A stretch of 30,320 nucleotides of DNA from positions 1-30,320 of the IMG/VR virus record IMGVR_UViG_3300042390_000357. The stretch is one strand, 5' to 3'. Each line of letters opens with the position of its first letter. Position 1 is the first letter of the stretch. The stretch comes from a virus. Under the pieces are notes generated by a model. It was not told the DNA's origin, ran no database searches, and was given only the letters and a program-made list of their open reading frames with translations. Positions 1 to 9,068 of this stretch are shown piece by piece. The translations under genes and the position numbers were made by a program.

Positions 1-126
1 TAAGGAAAGAAAATATGTTATTTGACCCTGGAGTAATCGAACCGGATATCTATACGGTACTTACCGCGGACGCTACGCTATCCGATCTACTCGCGGTAGA
101 TAATCTACCTAACGGTTACCAGCAGG
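1..126. repeat. Terminal direct repeat, left copy
   Basis: Bases 1-126 are identical to 30176-30301, in the same orientation. Bases 1-3 (TAA) are the stop codon of the gp10-like gene whose full copy ends at 30178, so the two window ends overlap and the genome closes as a circle of about 30,175 bp. A length of 126-127 is also a common assembler k-mer size. The repeat may therefore mark assembly circularity rather than a physical terminal repeat. Confidence 0.93.
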
Positions 127-500
127 GAGTGTACGCGCATATCTCCCCGGAAACCGATCCGGTATCTAGGAAACCTCCGCGCTTCCCCCTGATTGTATTT
201 ACGCGAGAAGGAAGCTTCGGAGCGGACCAAATCACGATAGGTAAAACCAGAGTAATAAGTACTCCTTACTACCGGATTAATATCTACGGTATGTCTAGTG
301 GAGCTTTATCCATGGTCCAGGTACAGAGCATAGCGGACCGCGTAGCGGCGTTACTAGATGGAAGGTACGTAACCTCTACGAATCCGTGCATCCTCTACAA
401 GCGGGAGAGTACGGACATGGTTTACGAGGACCAGGGCGGAGGACGGGTGGTATTTTGCGCTACACTCCTCTATAAGATTACAGCCCAGGTTATATCTTAG
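15..500 (+). CDS. Tail terminator / tail completion protein (DUF3168-like)
   Basis: This 161-residue protein sits between a gp10-like neck/tail completion gene (which wraps round the map end) and the tail tube gene. In siphophages that position usually holds the tail terminator, which caps the tail tube and joins it to the head. The sequence is mixed alpha/beta, with an N-terminal helical stretch (about residues 8-28), a strand carrying PLIVFTREG (about 58-66) and a C-terminal strand ending in LLYKITAQVIS, all in keeping with DUF3168/gpU-type proteins. An AAGGAAAGAAAA stretch precedes the ATG. The next gene starts 10 bases after the stop. Assignment rests mainly on gene order and size, since no diagnostic motif exists. 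Its first 112 bases are duplicated at the right end of the window by the terminal repeat. Confidence 0.6.
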   Translation: MLFDPGVIEPDIYTVLTADATLSDLLAVDNLPNGYQQGVYAHISPETDPVSRKPPRFPLIVFTREGSFGADQITIGKTRVISTPYYRINIYGMSSGALSMVQVQSIADRVAALLDGRYVTSTNPCILYKRESTDMVYEDQGGGRVVFCATLLYKITAQVIS

Positions 501-510
501 GAGTTTAAGT

Positions 511-945
511 ATGAAGTTTCTTCTCTATAACAACTGTACGGTTAAGATCGGTATCGGCGCGCTCCAGTCTGCAGGGACCCCAGCGGCTATTACTACTACC
601 GACCGTAGCGCGCTCTGTACTTCCTTCCGTCCTACCAGGTCGGCTAACTTTAAAAATGTCCAGACACTCGCGGACGCTACCGATAAATCCCTTACGGTTT
701 CCACTACCGGAAGCGTTGAAATCGAAATTAATTACGATGGTGATACAGGTAACGTAAACCCGATATTCTTTATGAAGGAAGGATACTTCGTAAAGCTGGA
801 GCTGGTACTCGCGGAAGGTACTCCGGTTACCCAAACATTTACGGGAGTAATCCAAACCGCTTCACAACCTGTAGTAGCGGACGATATCGTTAAGGAATCC
901 GCGACCATTAAATTAGGCGTAGCTTACTACGCAGGACTAGAATAA
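511..945 (+). CDS. Major tail tube protein (putative)
   Basis: This 144-residue protein is rich in beta-strand, Thr and Val. It lies between the tail terminator and the tail assembly chaperone, the standard place of the tail tube subunit in siphophages. Strands such as SVEIEINYDGD (about 69-79) and YFVKLELVLAEG (about 92-103) suit a tail-tube beta-barrel that polymerises around the tape measure. The ATG is preceded by a clear Shine-Dalgarno sequence (TTAGGAG about 10 bases upstream), fitting high expression, whereas most neighbours start by stop/start overlap. The chaperone gene begins 3 bases after the stop. It is somewhat shorter than many tail tube proteins. Assignment is from position and fold type, not from a signature motif. 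Confidence 0.6.
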   Translation: MKFLLYNNCTVKIGIGALQSAGTPAAITTTDRSALCTSFRPTRSANFKNVQTLADATDKSLTVSTTGSVEIEINYDGDTGNVNPIFFMKEGYFVKLELVLAEGTPVTQTFTGVIQTASQPVVADDIVKESATIKLGVAYYAGLE

Positions 946-948
946 TCT

Positions 949-1335
949 ATGTCGTTAACCGCGTTATCCTCTCTCCCCCAGGACGAGATTAAGCCGAACC
1001 TGGAAGTAGACCTTTCGGATTTCTTCCCTGGTGGAGAGAAGATTATCGTTACTTTCCGAGAACCTAAAATCCCGGATATGTATCCTAACGGATCGGCTAT
1101 TGAGCGTCTCCGTATCTCCTTCCCGGAGATGATTCTAGACCAGCTCCAGAGCTGCTATATCATCGGTAGATGTTACGTCCGGTCCGATAAGGACGCGCAA
1201 ACCATGGACCCGGTTAAGGATATCTGTAGACTAGCTCTCCGTAATAAGCGCGCATACCTCCGGATTTTCTCCAGGTTCCAGGAAGCTTTCCTCGTAGACT
1301 TTAATACGGAGATTAAAGAGTCGGGAAACGTCTAA
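949..1335 (+). CDS. Tail assembly chaperone, short form (gpG-like)
   Basis: The 128-residue product lies directly upstream of the tape measure gene, where lambda-like phages encode gpG. It has an acidic N-terminal part (EVDLSDFFPGGEKIIVTF, about 19-36) and a helical C-terminal part rich in Arg and Leu. The reading frame ends at TAA 1333-1335, but a canonical slippery heptamer lies just before it and the -1 frame stays open to the tape measure start. This is therefore the unshifted product of a G/GT pair. Such chaperones coat the tape measure and recruit tube subunits during tail assembly. The start follows the tail tube stop by 3 bases with no strong ribosome-binding site, so translation is probably coupled. 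Confidence 0.75.
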   Translation: MSLTALSSLPQDEIKPNLEVDLSDFFPGGEKIIVTFREPKIPDMYPNGSAIERLRISFPEMILDQLQSCYIIGRCYVRSDKDAQTMDPVKDICRLALRNKRAYLRIFSRFQEAFLVDFNTEIKESGNV

Positions 1336-1493
1336 GCGGAGTAGCGAAGGATATCCTCTACTACTCCGTTAAGTATCTACATCGACATCCAGTAGAGCTG
1401 GATTTATCCGTTTCTTCTCTAGCAGAGGTAGCGTGGATAGCGCGCGAGATAGAGAAGCTCGAAGCGGAGAAAGCATCTAAAGGTTTCTTCTAA
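949..1493 (+). CDS. Tail assembly chaperone, -1 frameshift product (gpGT-like)
   Basis: After Asn127 (codon AAC, 1327-1329) a -1 slip re-reads base 1329 and continues through 54 further codons to TAA at 1491-1493. The predicted product is 181 residues. The T-like extension begins RLSGVAKDIL and ends EKASKGFF. It is helical and charged, like known T extensions. Its stop overlaps the tape measure ATG (TAATG, 1491-1495). Without the frameshift the 157-base interval from 1336 would be the only sizeable coding gap in the tail operon, which supports the shift. In the lambda system the minor GT form links the tape measure to tail tube subunits. Confidence 0.8.
1323..1370 (+). promoter_or_regulatory. 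Programmed -1 frameshift signal: slippery heptamer plus hairpin
   Basis: The heptamer G GGA AAC (1323-1329) is in the correct phase for tandem -1 slippage to GGG AAA. A stem follows, pairing 1335-1344 with 1361-1370: nine Watson-Crick pairs and one G-U, with a 16-base loop that contains a smaller AGG/CCT stem. The spacer is 5 bases to the first possible pair, or 7 to the first G-C pair, within the usual range for stimulatory structures. The zero-frame stop (1333-1335) is four bases after the heptamer. Confidence 0.8.
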
Positions 1494-2947
1494 TGACTCT
1501 CGCGGACCTGGTAGTTAAGATATCTGCCGAAGGAGCGGACGGAGTAGTCTCCTCCCTGATGAAAATCGACCAGGGGATAGCCCAGGTTTCATCCCAGGGT
1601 GTAGCTCTCGGAGGTATGGCATCCGCTGTAGGAGCTGCCGCTGCTGGATTTGCCGCTCTAGCTGCTGGAGTATTTGCCTACGGTAAAGCTGCTGTAGATG
1701 CAGCTATCCCCCTGGACTCCGCGAAACGCGCGCTCCAGAGCGTCTCCCATAGTACGAAGGAATACGAGCAGAGTCTCCGCGATTTACAGGAAGCTGCTAA
1801 ACTCCCTGGTCTAGGATTCCAGGAGGTAGTCTCCGGAAGCGTAAAGCTACAGGGAGCGGGTATCTCCGCTAAGGTAGCTAAGGACTCTATCGTAGAGCTG
1901 GGTAACGCTATCGCTAATGCGGGACGCGGTAAAGCGGAATTTGCAGCGGCGGTAGACCAGCTAGCGAAAATGGCGGGGCTAGGTAAAGTAACCGCGGACG
2001 ATATGAACGAAATCGCCGCGTATGCTCCACAATTTCGGGCAGCATTTAAGGACGCTTTCGGGACGCTGGATATGGAGAAGTTTAATAAGAAAGGTCTAGA
2101 TATCGAGACTATCTTTATGCGTCTAAATGCCCAGCTTCGGGAAATGCCTAGAGCGGCGATATCTTTTCAAACCGCTATAGATAACCTGGGGGATAGTTTC
2201 CAAGTAGCTATGGAACCTCTCGGAGAGGGCATTCTAAACGGTTTCGCTACGCTTACATCCGATAGCGAATCTTTCTTTAACCAGCTCCAGAATGTAAACA
2301 AGGAGCTAGCTCACGTAATGGAACAGATGGGAGCTTTCTCTGGACCCATTAAAATTAACTTTCAGAATACGATGCTATTCCTAATCCATAGCTGGAGAGA
2401 TTTCGTTTACGAGCAGACGTTAGCGTGGTCCTGGTTATTCGAAACCTTACAGAAGTACTTTAACAATATCCAAAAGTTTATGAATACCGAAATAAACATC
2501 AAGGATATCTTAACCGGTAAGGGTTTCCCCAAAATGGAGTATGAAAAGATTACTCCCCAGGACGAATACATCCGTAAAGGTATGGCGGGATATCGTGAAT
2601 ATGACGCTATGGCATTTCCGCGAGATAAGAAAGTAGAGCTACCGGATCGAGAGCGGAAGATTCGAGATAACGAAACCGATAAGGATACGAAGGAAAGCAA
2701 AAACCATCTAAAGCAAATCTCCGCTAATACAGGTAAAACCGCTAACGCGTTGGAGTTTAACCGGCAGCTATTCGGAGGACGGCAGCTGGGGCAGCTAGGA
2801 GTAACAGCGGTAGAGCTGGGGATGTCGCGCGATAGGTTCCGCGGATCAACCCAGATACCAGGTAGTACTATGATTAACAGAGGTATCCTCCAGCTGGTCC
2901 AACAGTCCCAGCGTCAATACCTCAATACTCCTTTAGGTAGGTATTAA
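1493..2947 (+). CDS. Tail tape measure protein
   Basis: At 484 residues this is the long alpha-helical protein that follows the frameshifted chaperone, the invariant place of the tape measure. An N-terminal segment (about 1-35) is followed by a long Ala/Gly-rich hydrophobic stretch (about 38-66), typical of tape measures that can insert in the host membrane during DNA ejection. Helices rich in Ala and Lys follow (about 70-230). A second hydrophobic aromatic patch lies at about 290-325, and a charged DRERK/KDTKESK linker at about 386-407. It is short for the family. Using the usual relation of about 0.15 nm per residue, the tail would be roughly 70 nm. The start overlaps the upstream stop (TAATG), and the stop overlaps the next start in the same way. 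Confidence 0.88.
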   Translation: MTLADLVVKISAEGADGVVSSLMKIDQGIAQVSSQGVALGGMASAVGAAAAGFAALAAGVFAYGKAAVDAAIPLDSAKRALQSVSHSTKEYEQSLRDLQEAAKLPGLGFQEVVSGSVKLQGAGISAKVAKDSIVELGNAIANAGRGKAEFAAAVDQLAKMAGLGKVTADDMNEIAAYAPQFRAAFKDAFGTLDMEKFNKKGLDIETIFMRLNAQLREMPRAAISFQTAIDNLGDSFQVAMEPLGEGILNGFATLTSDSESFFNQLQNVNKELAHVMEQMGAFSGPIKINFQNTMLFLIHSWRDFVYEQTLAWSWLFETLQKYFNNIQKFMNTEINIKDILTGKGFPKMEYEKITPQDEYIRKGMAGYREYDAMAFPRDKKVELPDRERKIRDNETDKDTKESKNHLKQISANTGKTANALEFNRQLFGGRQLGQLGVTAVELGMSRDRFRGSTQIPGSTMINRGILQLVQQSQRQYLNTPLGRY

Positions 2948-5550
2948 TGTACGAAGTAAGGGTCCAGGTAGATACGGTAGAACCGCGTCCGGAGAAGGGA
3001 CGGTTAGCTGTAGGTTTCGACGGGACCATGCTCTCCCAGGGTTTCCGTACGGACGGGATATGGGTAGACCCCTGTACTCTTACGGCTATGCTTAAACCTA
3101 TCCCCCTAACCGAATCCTGGGGGAATACATACACTGGTAATAACGCGCGACTGGACCCGTCCGCGGCGTATACGATTCCGACCCCGGCTAAATGGGAACG
3201 TCTCCAGATACGCGCTTCGGGGGATTACTGGTTACGCGCTAAACAGTCTACTAACGAAATAGTACAGGTAACCTCCGCGCTCCCTGCTAATCAACCTATG
3301 TGCATTGGATGGTATAAACCGGAGCTAAAGATAGGCGCGGATGTACCCGTCCTGCGTCTCTACTATAACTATAACGCTGGTAGTACTAGCGGAGAAATAA
3401 AGCTAGTATTCTACGCGAACGGTAAAGCGGAGATTTATAAAGCTGGACTCCTAGTAGGTAGCTACGATCGTAGCGGTAGTAACTTTGCACCAGGTTCTAC
3501 CTATACCGCTAGCTTCTCCACTAACCAACAATTTAACGAGATAGTAATAATCCCTTTCCGTAGGAGAGAGCTTTTAGTCCATACAAATTACGGACTATCC
3601 TTCTCCCATATCTTTACGGATTTGGACGAGAGCTTAACCACTAACGCGATTACTCCAGCGGGTAAATTCGCATTTGCTGTACCTACCGGGAAGCTAGCTA
3701 TCCAGGTAGCTTACTGTAGGTTTAGTACCCAGGGGAGCTTTATAGCGTCCCAGCAGGTCCTCCGCTACGCTCCTCCTACTACGGTAGCTGGTCCTCCGGT
3801 TTATCCTCTCTTTACCTTCCTTCCGTTTAACGATACAGCGGGACCTACCGGAGACACTACCCAGCTGGTTACCTCTATCGTCCACGAAGCATCAGGGGAC
3901 TGGACTACGTGGACGGTACTAGATAACGGGACTACCTCCTCCTGGGACGGAATCAAGAAAACCGTCCGCGTGAAATGCTATCTACAGAATTTCACCGGTA
4001 CACAAAGTCCTACCGTTTACGCGGTAGACGCTTTCTGGGACCCTAATCCTAACCAGACATATAACGGAACGGTAGATATTACTAACGCGATCGGCGCGCT
4101 AAGTATCTCCGCTGGGGAGGATGGTAGAGCGACCGCTACTATCTCCGCGTATTCCGGACTCCTGGCAAATGCTGGAATGTACCAGGCTGAATACCAGAGC
4201 GACCGATCATTCCGGATACAGGTTAAGACTAAGGACGCGGTTATTACAGCTCCCGGAGCTTTATCCTCTACCGTTACGATTACCTCCGGAAACGTCCAGA
4301 TACCTGCTGGAGGGAATACGTATACGGTAGGTAATACCGTCCGGTTTAGTACTACTGTAGGTAACATCCTCTCTACCGAAACCTATACGGTAGCTACGGT
4401 TACTGGTACTACATCCTTTACGCTTACCGGTGTATTACCTACCGTTACAGGATCGGCTAAACATCAGGTAGTAACCGTTACTTCTCCTGCTGTATACGTA
4501 ACGATGATGGCGGGTACGCTCTCCGCTCCTAAGATAACCCGTATGGAGTCTGACTATACGGACCTCTGGAGTACCCTGGATTTCGTTGGATCGGATAGAG
4601 GTACGGACCTTGACCTAACGATGATACAAGCTACCCCAGCTCTAGACGGTTTCCGCCTATCGGACGCGGTACGGAGTCTCCTCCGTATCTCCGGTTACTT
4701 AGATAGCGGGAGCGCGTACGATAATACTAGTATCTTTATTAGCTATGATGGTTCCCCTACGGAGTTTACGCTCCCTCTATCGCCTGGAGCGTCTAAGGGA
4801 GAATGGGCATTTAGCATAGAGCGCGGAGAGACGGTAGGAGGCGCGCTAGAGCGTCTACATAGTACGTATGCAGCTACCTGGGTAAAGGGATGGATACCTC
4901 TCTCTAGCGTCCTGGGGGGATACCAGTATGCTTGGGAAGTACCGAATAAAACTCCTAGTACCTGGGACGTTACTATCTGGCAAACCCTAGAACAAGCTAT
5001 GGACCCTGCTAAGGGTAACCTTACTATGCCTTTCGCGAGTACCGTATTACTACAGGGACTATCGGAAACGCGCGAGAGTCCGGAAGCTAATAGCGTAGTA
5101 GTAGTAGGACGCGATCCGCGGAGGGGACAAATAATTTATGGTTACTACCAGGATGGACCTTCCCAGGATGCGACCCTAGCTCCTGTATCTCGTCCTTCAA
5201 ATTGGAGAGGTAGACCAGTAAGCTATATCCTCGCCGATCCGACCATTACCTCCCAGAGTAAAGTAGATTACGCGGTAACGGTTTTACAGGAGCGGTTAAC
5301 CGTTACCCGTAACCTGGTCGAATTTGATAGTGGTTTACTAATGTGGAATAAGGGAAACCTAGAGGACCAGTACCCTATCTGGTTAAACGATATCGTGAGG
5401 ATTATGGGTCCAACCGGTACGGGAGTTTATGGATGGTATAGGATTATCGCTATCCCTAGTATCAATTTTGAGAGGGAGTATACGGATGGAAGCGGTATCC
5501 AGCTCCGGTCCTGTACATACCGCGCGGAAGCGGTTACGATACCTACATAA
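2947..5550 (+). CDS. Fused distal-tail / baseplate hub (Tal-like) protein
   Basis: This 867-residue protein follows the tape measure. The first 400 or so residues are beta-rich, with jelly-roll-like stretches carrying many aromatic and Asn residues, suggesting a carbohydrate-binding or distal-tail module. Residues about 430-500 form a small Thr/Val-rich insert. The C-terminal third (about 505-867) resembles phage baseplate hub proteins of the gp27/Tal type: a region on repeated sampling of orientation (SDAVRSLLRISGYL, about 573-586), the NSVVVVGRDPRRG strand (about 716-728), the helix TSQSKVDYAVTVLQERL (about 762-778) and a final domain with LNDIVRIMG. No separate distal-tail gene lies between the tape measure and this gene, so the distal-tail role is probably fused here. 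Hub function is inferred from pattern and position. Confidence 0.6.
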   Translation: MYEVRVQVDTVEPRPEKGRLAVGFDGTMLSQGFRTDGIWVDPCTLTAMLKPIPLTESWGNTYTGNNARLDPSAAYTIPTPAKWERLQIRASGDYWLRAKQSTNEIVQVTSALPANQPMCIGWYKPELKIGADVPVLRLYYNYNAGSTSGEIKLVFYANGKAEIYKAGLLVGSYDRSGSNFAPGSTYTASFSTNQQFNEIVIIPFRRRELLVHTNYGLSFSHIFTDLDESLTTNAITPAGKFAFAVPTGKLAIQVAYCRFSTQGSFIASQQVLRYAPPTTVAGPPVYPLFTFLPFNDTAGPTGDTTQLVTSIVHEASGDWTTWTVLDNGTTSSWDGIKKTVRVKCYLQNFTGTQSPTVYAVDAFWDPNPNQTYNGTVDITNAIGALSISAGEDGRATATISAYSGLLANAGMYQAEYQSDRSFRIQVKTKDAVITAPGALSSTVTITSGNVQIPAGGNTYTVGNTVRFSTTVGNILSTETYTVATVTGTTSFTLTGVLPTVTGSAKHQVVTVTSPAVYVTMMAGTLSAPKITRMESDYTDLWSTLDFVGSDRGTDLDLTMIQATPALDGFRLSDAVRSLLRISGYLDSGSAYDNTSIFISYDGSPTEFTLPLSPGASKGEWAFSIERGETVGGALERLHSTYAATWVKGWIPLSSVLGGYQYAWEVPNKTPSTWDVTIWQTLEQAMDPAKGNLTMPFASTVLLQGLSETRESPEANSVVVVGRDPRRGQIIYGYYQDGPSQDATLAPVSRPSNWRGRPVSYILADPTITSQSKVDYAVTVLQERLTVTRNLVEFDSGLLMWNKGNLEDQYPIWLNDIVRIMGPTGTGVYGWYRIIAIPSINFEREYTDGSGIQLRSCTYRAEAVTIPT

Positions 5551-8450
5551 TGCCTACCTATCTAGACGTTACACGGACCAGTACCCAGGGAGCCTCTTTC
5601 GCGTTCACCGTAAAGAAACGATTAATCGACCCGTCCTACGCTATCCCCCCTGGTTTCTACGAATATGGAAGCTCCGCGGACTTCACCCTGGGAGGACATT
5701 ACGGATGTAGCGCGCGGTTCCAGGTAATCTACGTCCTTACTGGGAGCGCGACCGTACCTATTACCGTTAACTGGACCTGGGCTATTAAGGTTCGCGTTAC
5801 GGTTAATAACGGACATGGTGTATCAACTACCCAGGACGTAGTAATCGATAGCGGATCGGAGATTCCATCTCTCCACTATGTAGATAAAACCGGAGCTATC
5901 TCTGGGACCTTTAGCTTCTCCGTAGGTAGTAGTATTTTCTACGATATTACGGAATCACAACCCGACCCTAGTACTTATACGCATCCTCCCTATACGGTTT
6001 ATAACCAGTACGAACGGAGTACAGCGGGGAGTACCGCGGTATGTACAGGGACCGTTAACGGTACAGCGACTACAGCTACCGGAGCTGTATCTACTCCGCA
6101 GAGTACCCAGTATCGTTTTAACGTTACAGCTTCTAACCAGTGTAGCGGTAGTCTATCCGGAGTCCTGGATTTGCTTATCTCCGCAGCGACCACGAACAGC
6201 ATAGCCGTACCTAACTACAGCTATGTACAATTTGCGAGCGCGGATTTATTTGTCCTACAGACTAACAGCATAGAGCTAAAGAATGTCGGTACGGATGATG
6301 CTTTCGGCGACCCAGCGTTTACCTCCTGTACGCTCTCTAGCTATGTAGCTCTAAAGAGAAACATTAAAATGCTGGGGAAGATAAACGCGTTTAATGATAC
6401 TTATCCCGATCCACTAACGATAAAGCTAACCGGACTGGATAACAGTAATCGTACGATAGTCCGGACTGGAAGCTACGAGGAGAACGATGTATTCCACGAT
6501 TACTCCCTAGCGTCTACGATTACCGTATTAGGTACTACTACTCCCCAGAGCGCGTCCGGATACTCCATACCAGCGACCATTAAAAGCGAGATAATCGCGT
6601 CCTCTCTAACCGCGGTGGGAGATGATAATAAAGCTACGCGGTTAGCTTTCCGTGGATGGAATTTCCAGGGATGTTCTATGTCTCTCGCTAACGAGTACCA
6701 GGTACTAGCGGGAGGGACCAGTAATACCAGGTCATACTCTCCTACAGAGGATTTCGCGTCCTACCGCTTCCTAGATGTAGAGGTTAAATCGTTAACCGGT
6801 ACATCCCAGAGCGGACAAGTACAGGTTACATCCAGTCCAGGAGCGGACGTTAAAACCTGGGACTTTACTACAGCTAGCGCGTCCTACGAGTTTAAGCGTA
6901 TCGACCTAATCTCCCCAGGTAACCGGACGAGTACGATAGATACCCAGGATAATCCGTACCCCAGGTTAAATCCGATCTACCCTACAAGCTTCCCCGGACT
7001 GGAGCGCGTTAACTCCGATTACTACGGGATTACTCGCGCGGCTATCCTCTTCGTAAGTAATACAAATATCCAGCTTAACCGCGTCTACCTTCGAGCTAAT
7101 GCCCAGAGCTGTAGGTCTAACTTTATCCCTACCTTTAACTATGGTCTAAGTAACTTCGACCAGGTAGTAACTCCAGCGTCTATCGCGGGAGTAACCGTTA
7201 GCTATTATGGGCGGCGTTTCTGGCAGGTAAGCGTAGAAGGACGAAACGAGGAAGAGTACGATATCTATTACTCCACTTCCGGAGGTAGTAATACCTGGGT
7301 CCCTCTAACAATTTCGGATTTCGTATCCAGGGTATTAACCCATACTGGATGGAGCGCGAGTATAGGGACCTCCATAGGATCGGGTATTACCGCGTACGCT
7401 AATAGCGTTACTGGTTACGCTACCTGGTTAGGAGGTATCCAGTGGAAAGCAGCTACCGGAGGCGGGACCGATCAGAAGGACTGGATTAATGTAATCCAAA
7501 ATCAGGGAGAAGCGGATACTACCGTACGCGCTCAAACCATATTTGACCAGATAAACGGAAACCTTATCCCGGATTATTTCGACCCCTTCGGAGTCTATAA
7601 GAGTACAGATACCTGGATAACGCTTCCCTCCGCTTCTATCCTACGCGGATCGGCGCACGGTAACGTATTAAAATCAGATACTACTAACCGCGTAGGAGCG
7701 TCCGTATTCTATACGCTAACCTCTACCGGAGCGTCGAGAGGAAGCGGAGTAACGGACTCTGTAGGAGAGTACACCACTGGTCTACCGAAGGGACTACCTA
7801 CAGCAGGACATACGGTAACGTATAGCTCCCTGGCATCGGACATTACTCCTAATACCTTTACAGGTAAACGGACCAGGAGGACATTTAAGGACCCGTCTAC
7901 AGCTGGTAGCGGAAGCGTATCCGCGGATGTAGCTGGGGACCAAACCGTTACCCTGGGGATTGTAGAGTCTGGGACGGTTTACTTATGGTTTACTCCGGAA
8001 GCTACCCCGACCAGCTGGTACACCGTTAATACCGGTATTACCGGAGCGGCGGGAGTAGACATCCGCTACAGCGAAGCGTCTACAGAGCAGCGGTTAATCC
8101 TGGTAGTTTCGAAAACAGCAGGGACGGTAGATAGATACGAAACCGATACCCAGGGAGGGAGCGTAAGTATGGCGGTAGTACTAGGTACAGGGACACGTCC
8201 AGCGGTTACAGTTAATCCGTACGGAGTGGAGTACGTTATCTGGAGGACCAGCGGAGGCGCGATCCAGATAACGAAACGAGATGCCCAGGGTAACGTCCTT
8301 CTAGCAGCTACTACGGTAGTAGCTTCGAGCGTAGCGGACGATTCCATCGATATCTACTGGAGGCTGGATACGCTCTACATCGTTTACCGTCATACGGTTA
8401 ACGGGATTACGGTAGTAACCTCTACGGACGATGGAGATACATTCAGTTAA
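5550..8450 (+). CDS. Large tail fibre / tip protein with C-terminal Asp-box
   Basis: This 966-residue protein, almost entirely beta-rich (Thr, Ser, Val, Gly, Tyr), is the last tail gene before the endolysin and starts by TAATG overlap with the hub gene. The N-terminal half has repeated Ig/jelly-roll-like strands. The last 200 residues look like beta-propeller blades, with successive strands such as GTVYLWFTPE, EYVIWRTSGG and TLYIVYRHTV. The final residues STDDGDTFS match the Asp-box turn (S-x-D-x-G-x-T-F) of sialidase-like propellers. It is the best candidate for the receptor-binding fibre at the tail tip. The protein ends immediately at the Asp-box, where related folds usually continue with another strand. 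A catalytic role is not supported: no active-site set is visible. Confidence 0.6.
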   Translation: MPTYLDVTRTSTQGASFAFTVKKRLIDPSYAIPPGFYEYGSSADFTLGGHYGCSARFQVIYVLTGSATVPITVNWTWAIKVRVTVNNGHGVSTTQDVVIDSGSEIPSLHYVDKTGAISGTFSFSVGSSIFYDITESQPDPSTYTHPPYTVYNQYERSTAGSTAVCTGTVNGTATTATGAVSTPQSTQYRFNVTASNQCSGSLSGVLDLLISAATTNSIAVPNYSYVQFASADLFVLQTNSIELKNVGTDDAFGDPAFTSCTLSSYVALKRNIKMLGKINAFNDTYPDPLTIKLTGLDNSNRTIVRTGSYEENDVFHDYSLASTITVLGTTTPQSASGYSIPATIKSEIIASSLTAVGDDNKATRLAFRGWNFQGCSMSLANEYQVLAGGTSNTRSYSPTEDFASYRFLDVEVKSLTGTSQSGQVQVTSSPGADVKTWDFTTASASYEFKRIDLISPGNRTSTIDTQDNPYPRLNPIYPTSFPGLERVNSDYYGITRAAILFVSNTNIQLNRVYLRANAQSCRSNFIPTFNYGLSNFDQVVTPASIAGVTVSYYGRRFWQVSVEGRNEEEYDIYYSTSGGSNTWVPLTISDFVSRVLTHTGWSASIGTSIGSGITAYANSVTGYATWLGGIQWKAATGGGTDQKDWINVIQNQGEADTTVRAQTIFDQINGNLIPDYFDPFGVYKSTDTWITLPSASILRGSAHGNVLKSDTTNRVGASVFYTLTSTGASRGSGVTDSVGEYTTGLPKGLPTAGHTVTYSSLASDITPNTFTGKRTRRTFKDPSTAGSGSVSADVAGDQTVTLGIVESGTVYLWFTPEATPTSWYTVNTGITGAAGVDIRYSEASTEQRLILVVSKTAGTVDRYETDTQGGSVSMAVVLGTGTRPAVTVNPYGVEYVIWRTSGGAIQITKRDAQGNVLLAATTVVASSVADDSIDIYWRLDTLYIVYRHTVNGITVVTSTDDGDTFS

Positions 8451-8457
8451 AAAGAGA

Positions 8458-8486
8458 GGACGCTACCCTGGGAGAAGGTAACGTCC
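8458..8486 (+). other. Stem-loop between fibre gene and endolysin gene
   Basis: Bases 8458-8467 pair with 8477-8486 in a 10-position stem with one C/A mismatch, and a 9-base loop. There is no T-run after it, so it is a poor intrinsic terminator. It could be an attenuator, an RNA-processing site or a structure that slows read-through into the endolysin gene. Confidence 0.4.
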
Positions 8487-8528
8487 CTTACCGAGAAGAG
8501 TACTTACTAGAAACGTAAGGAGTATAGT

Positions 8529-9068
8529 ATGGGTAATAGAGCTATTGCAATGATGGCAGCGGAGCGCGCGCAGGATAATATCGGAGTCCAGGAAACCGGT
8601 AATAATCGCGGGAAGTACATCCGTAAGTACCAGCTTATCTGCGATCCTCCAGCTCCCGAAGGTTCCCCCTGGTGCGCGGCGTTTATGGTCTACCGTTACG
8701 TTTCAGCAGCGGCGGAGCTGGGAGAAGATATCCCGGACTCCTTCCCTAGATCGGCATGGTGTCCGGACTTTGCGCGCTGGGCTAAAAAGGAAGGACTCTA
8801 CACTCCCCAGGTTTCCGCGCGGGAGGATACGTCCTTGGTACGGGAGGGAGATATCGCTCTCTTCTACTTTAAAGCTCTCGGACGTATCGCACACTGTGGA
8901 ATCGTAACCGAAGTACTCCCCCTGGGAGTATGGACGGTAGAAGGTAATACCTCCCCCGAACCGGAGGACGCGGACCTGGTAGAGCGGGATGGAGACGGAG
9001 TCTACCGGAAGTTTAGAAACTGGTCGGAGCTAGGTAAGTATGGCGGTTTCGTCCGTATAAACTTCTAG
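8529..9068 (+). CDS. Endolysin with CHAP/NlpC-like cysteine peptidase domain
   Basis: This 179-residue protein has the motif layout of a CHAP-type cysteine amidase/endopeptidase. Cys49 is in PWCAAFMVYRY, His122 in RIAHCGIVTEV, and a polar third residue in VEGNT (Glu138 or Asn140). The DTSLVREGDIALFYF stretch just before the His is the usual GD motif of the fold. Such enzymes cut peptide or amide bonds in peptidoglycan to release progeny. It has no signal peptide and no evident cell-wall-binding domain, so it would need a holin for export. A good Shine-Dalgarno (AAGGAG, 8517-8522) precedes the ATG, unlike the overlapping starts of the tail genes. It is the last gene of the rightward late operon. 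Confidence 0.85.
   Translation: MGNRAIAMMAAERAQDNIGVQETGNNRGKYIRKYQLICDPPAPEGSPWCAAFMVYRYVSAAAELGEDIPDSFPRSAWCPDFARWAKKEGLYTPQVSAREDTSLVREGDIALFYFKALGRIAHCGIVTEVLPLGVWTVEGNTSPEPEDADLVERDGDGVYRKFRNWSELGKYGGFVRINF

Noticed and set aside
1336-1492. Interval between chaperone and tape measure as a noncoding gap or a separate small gene
   Set aside because: The -1 frame is open across it from a canonical slippery site, so it is the frameshift extension. No independent start with a ribosome-binding site was found.
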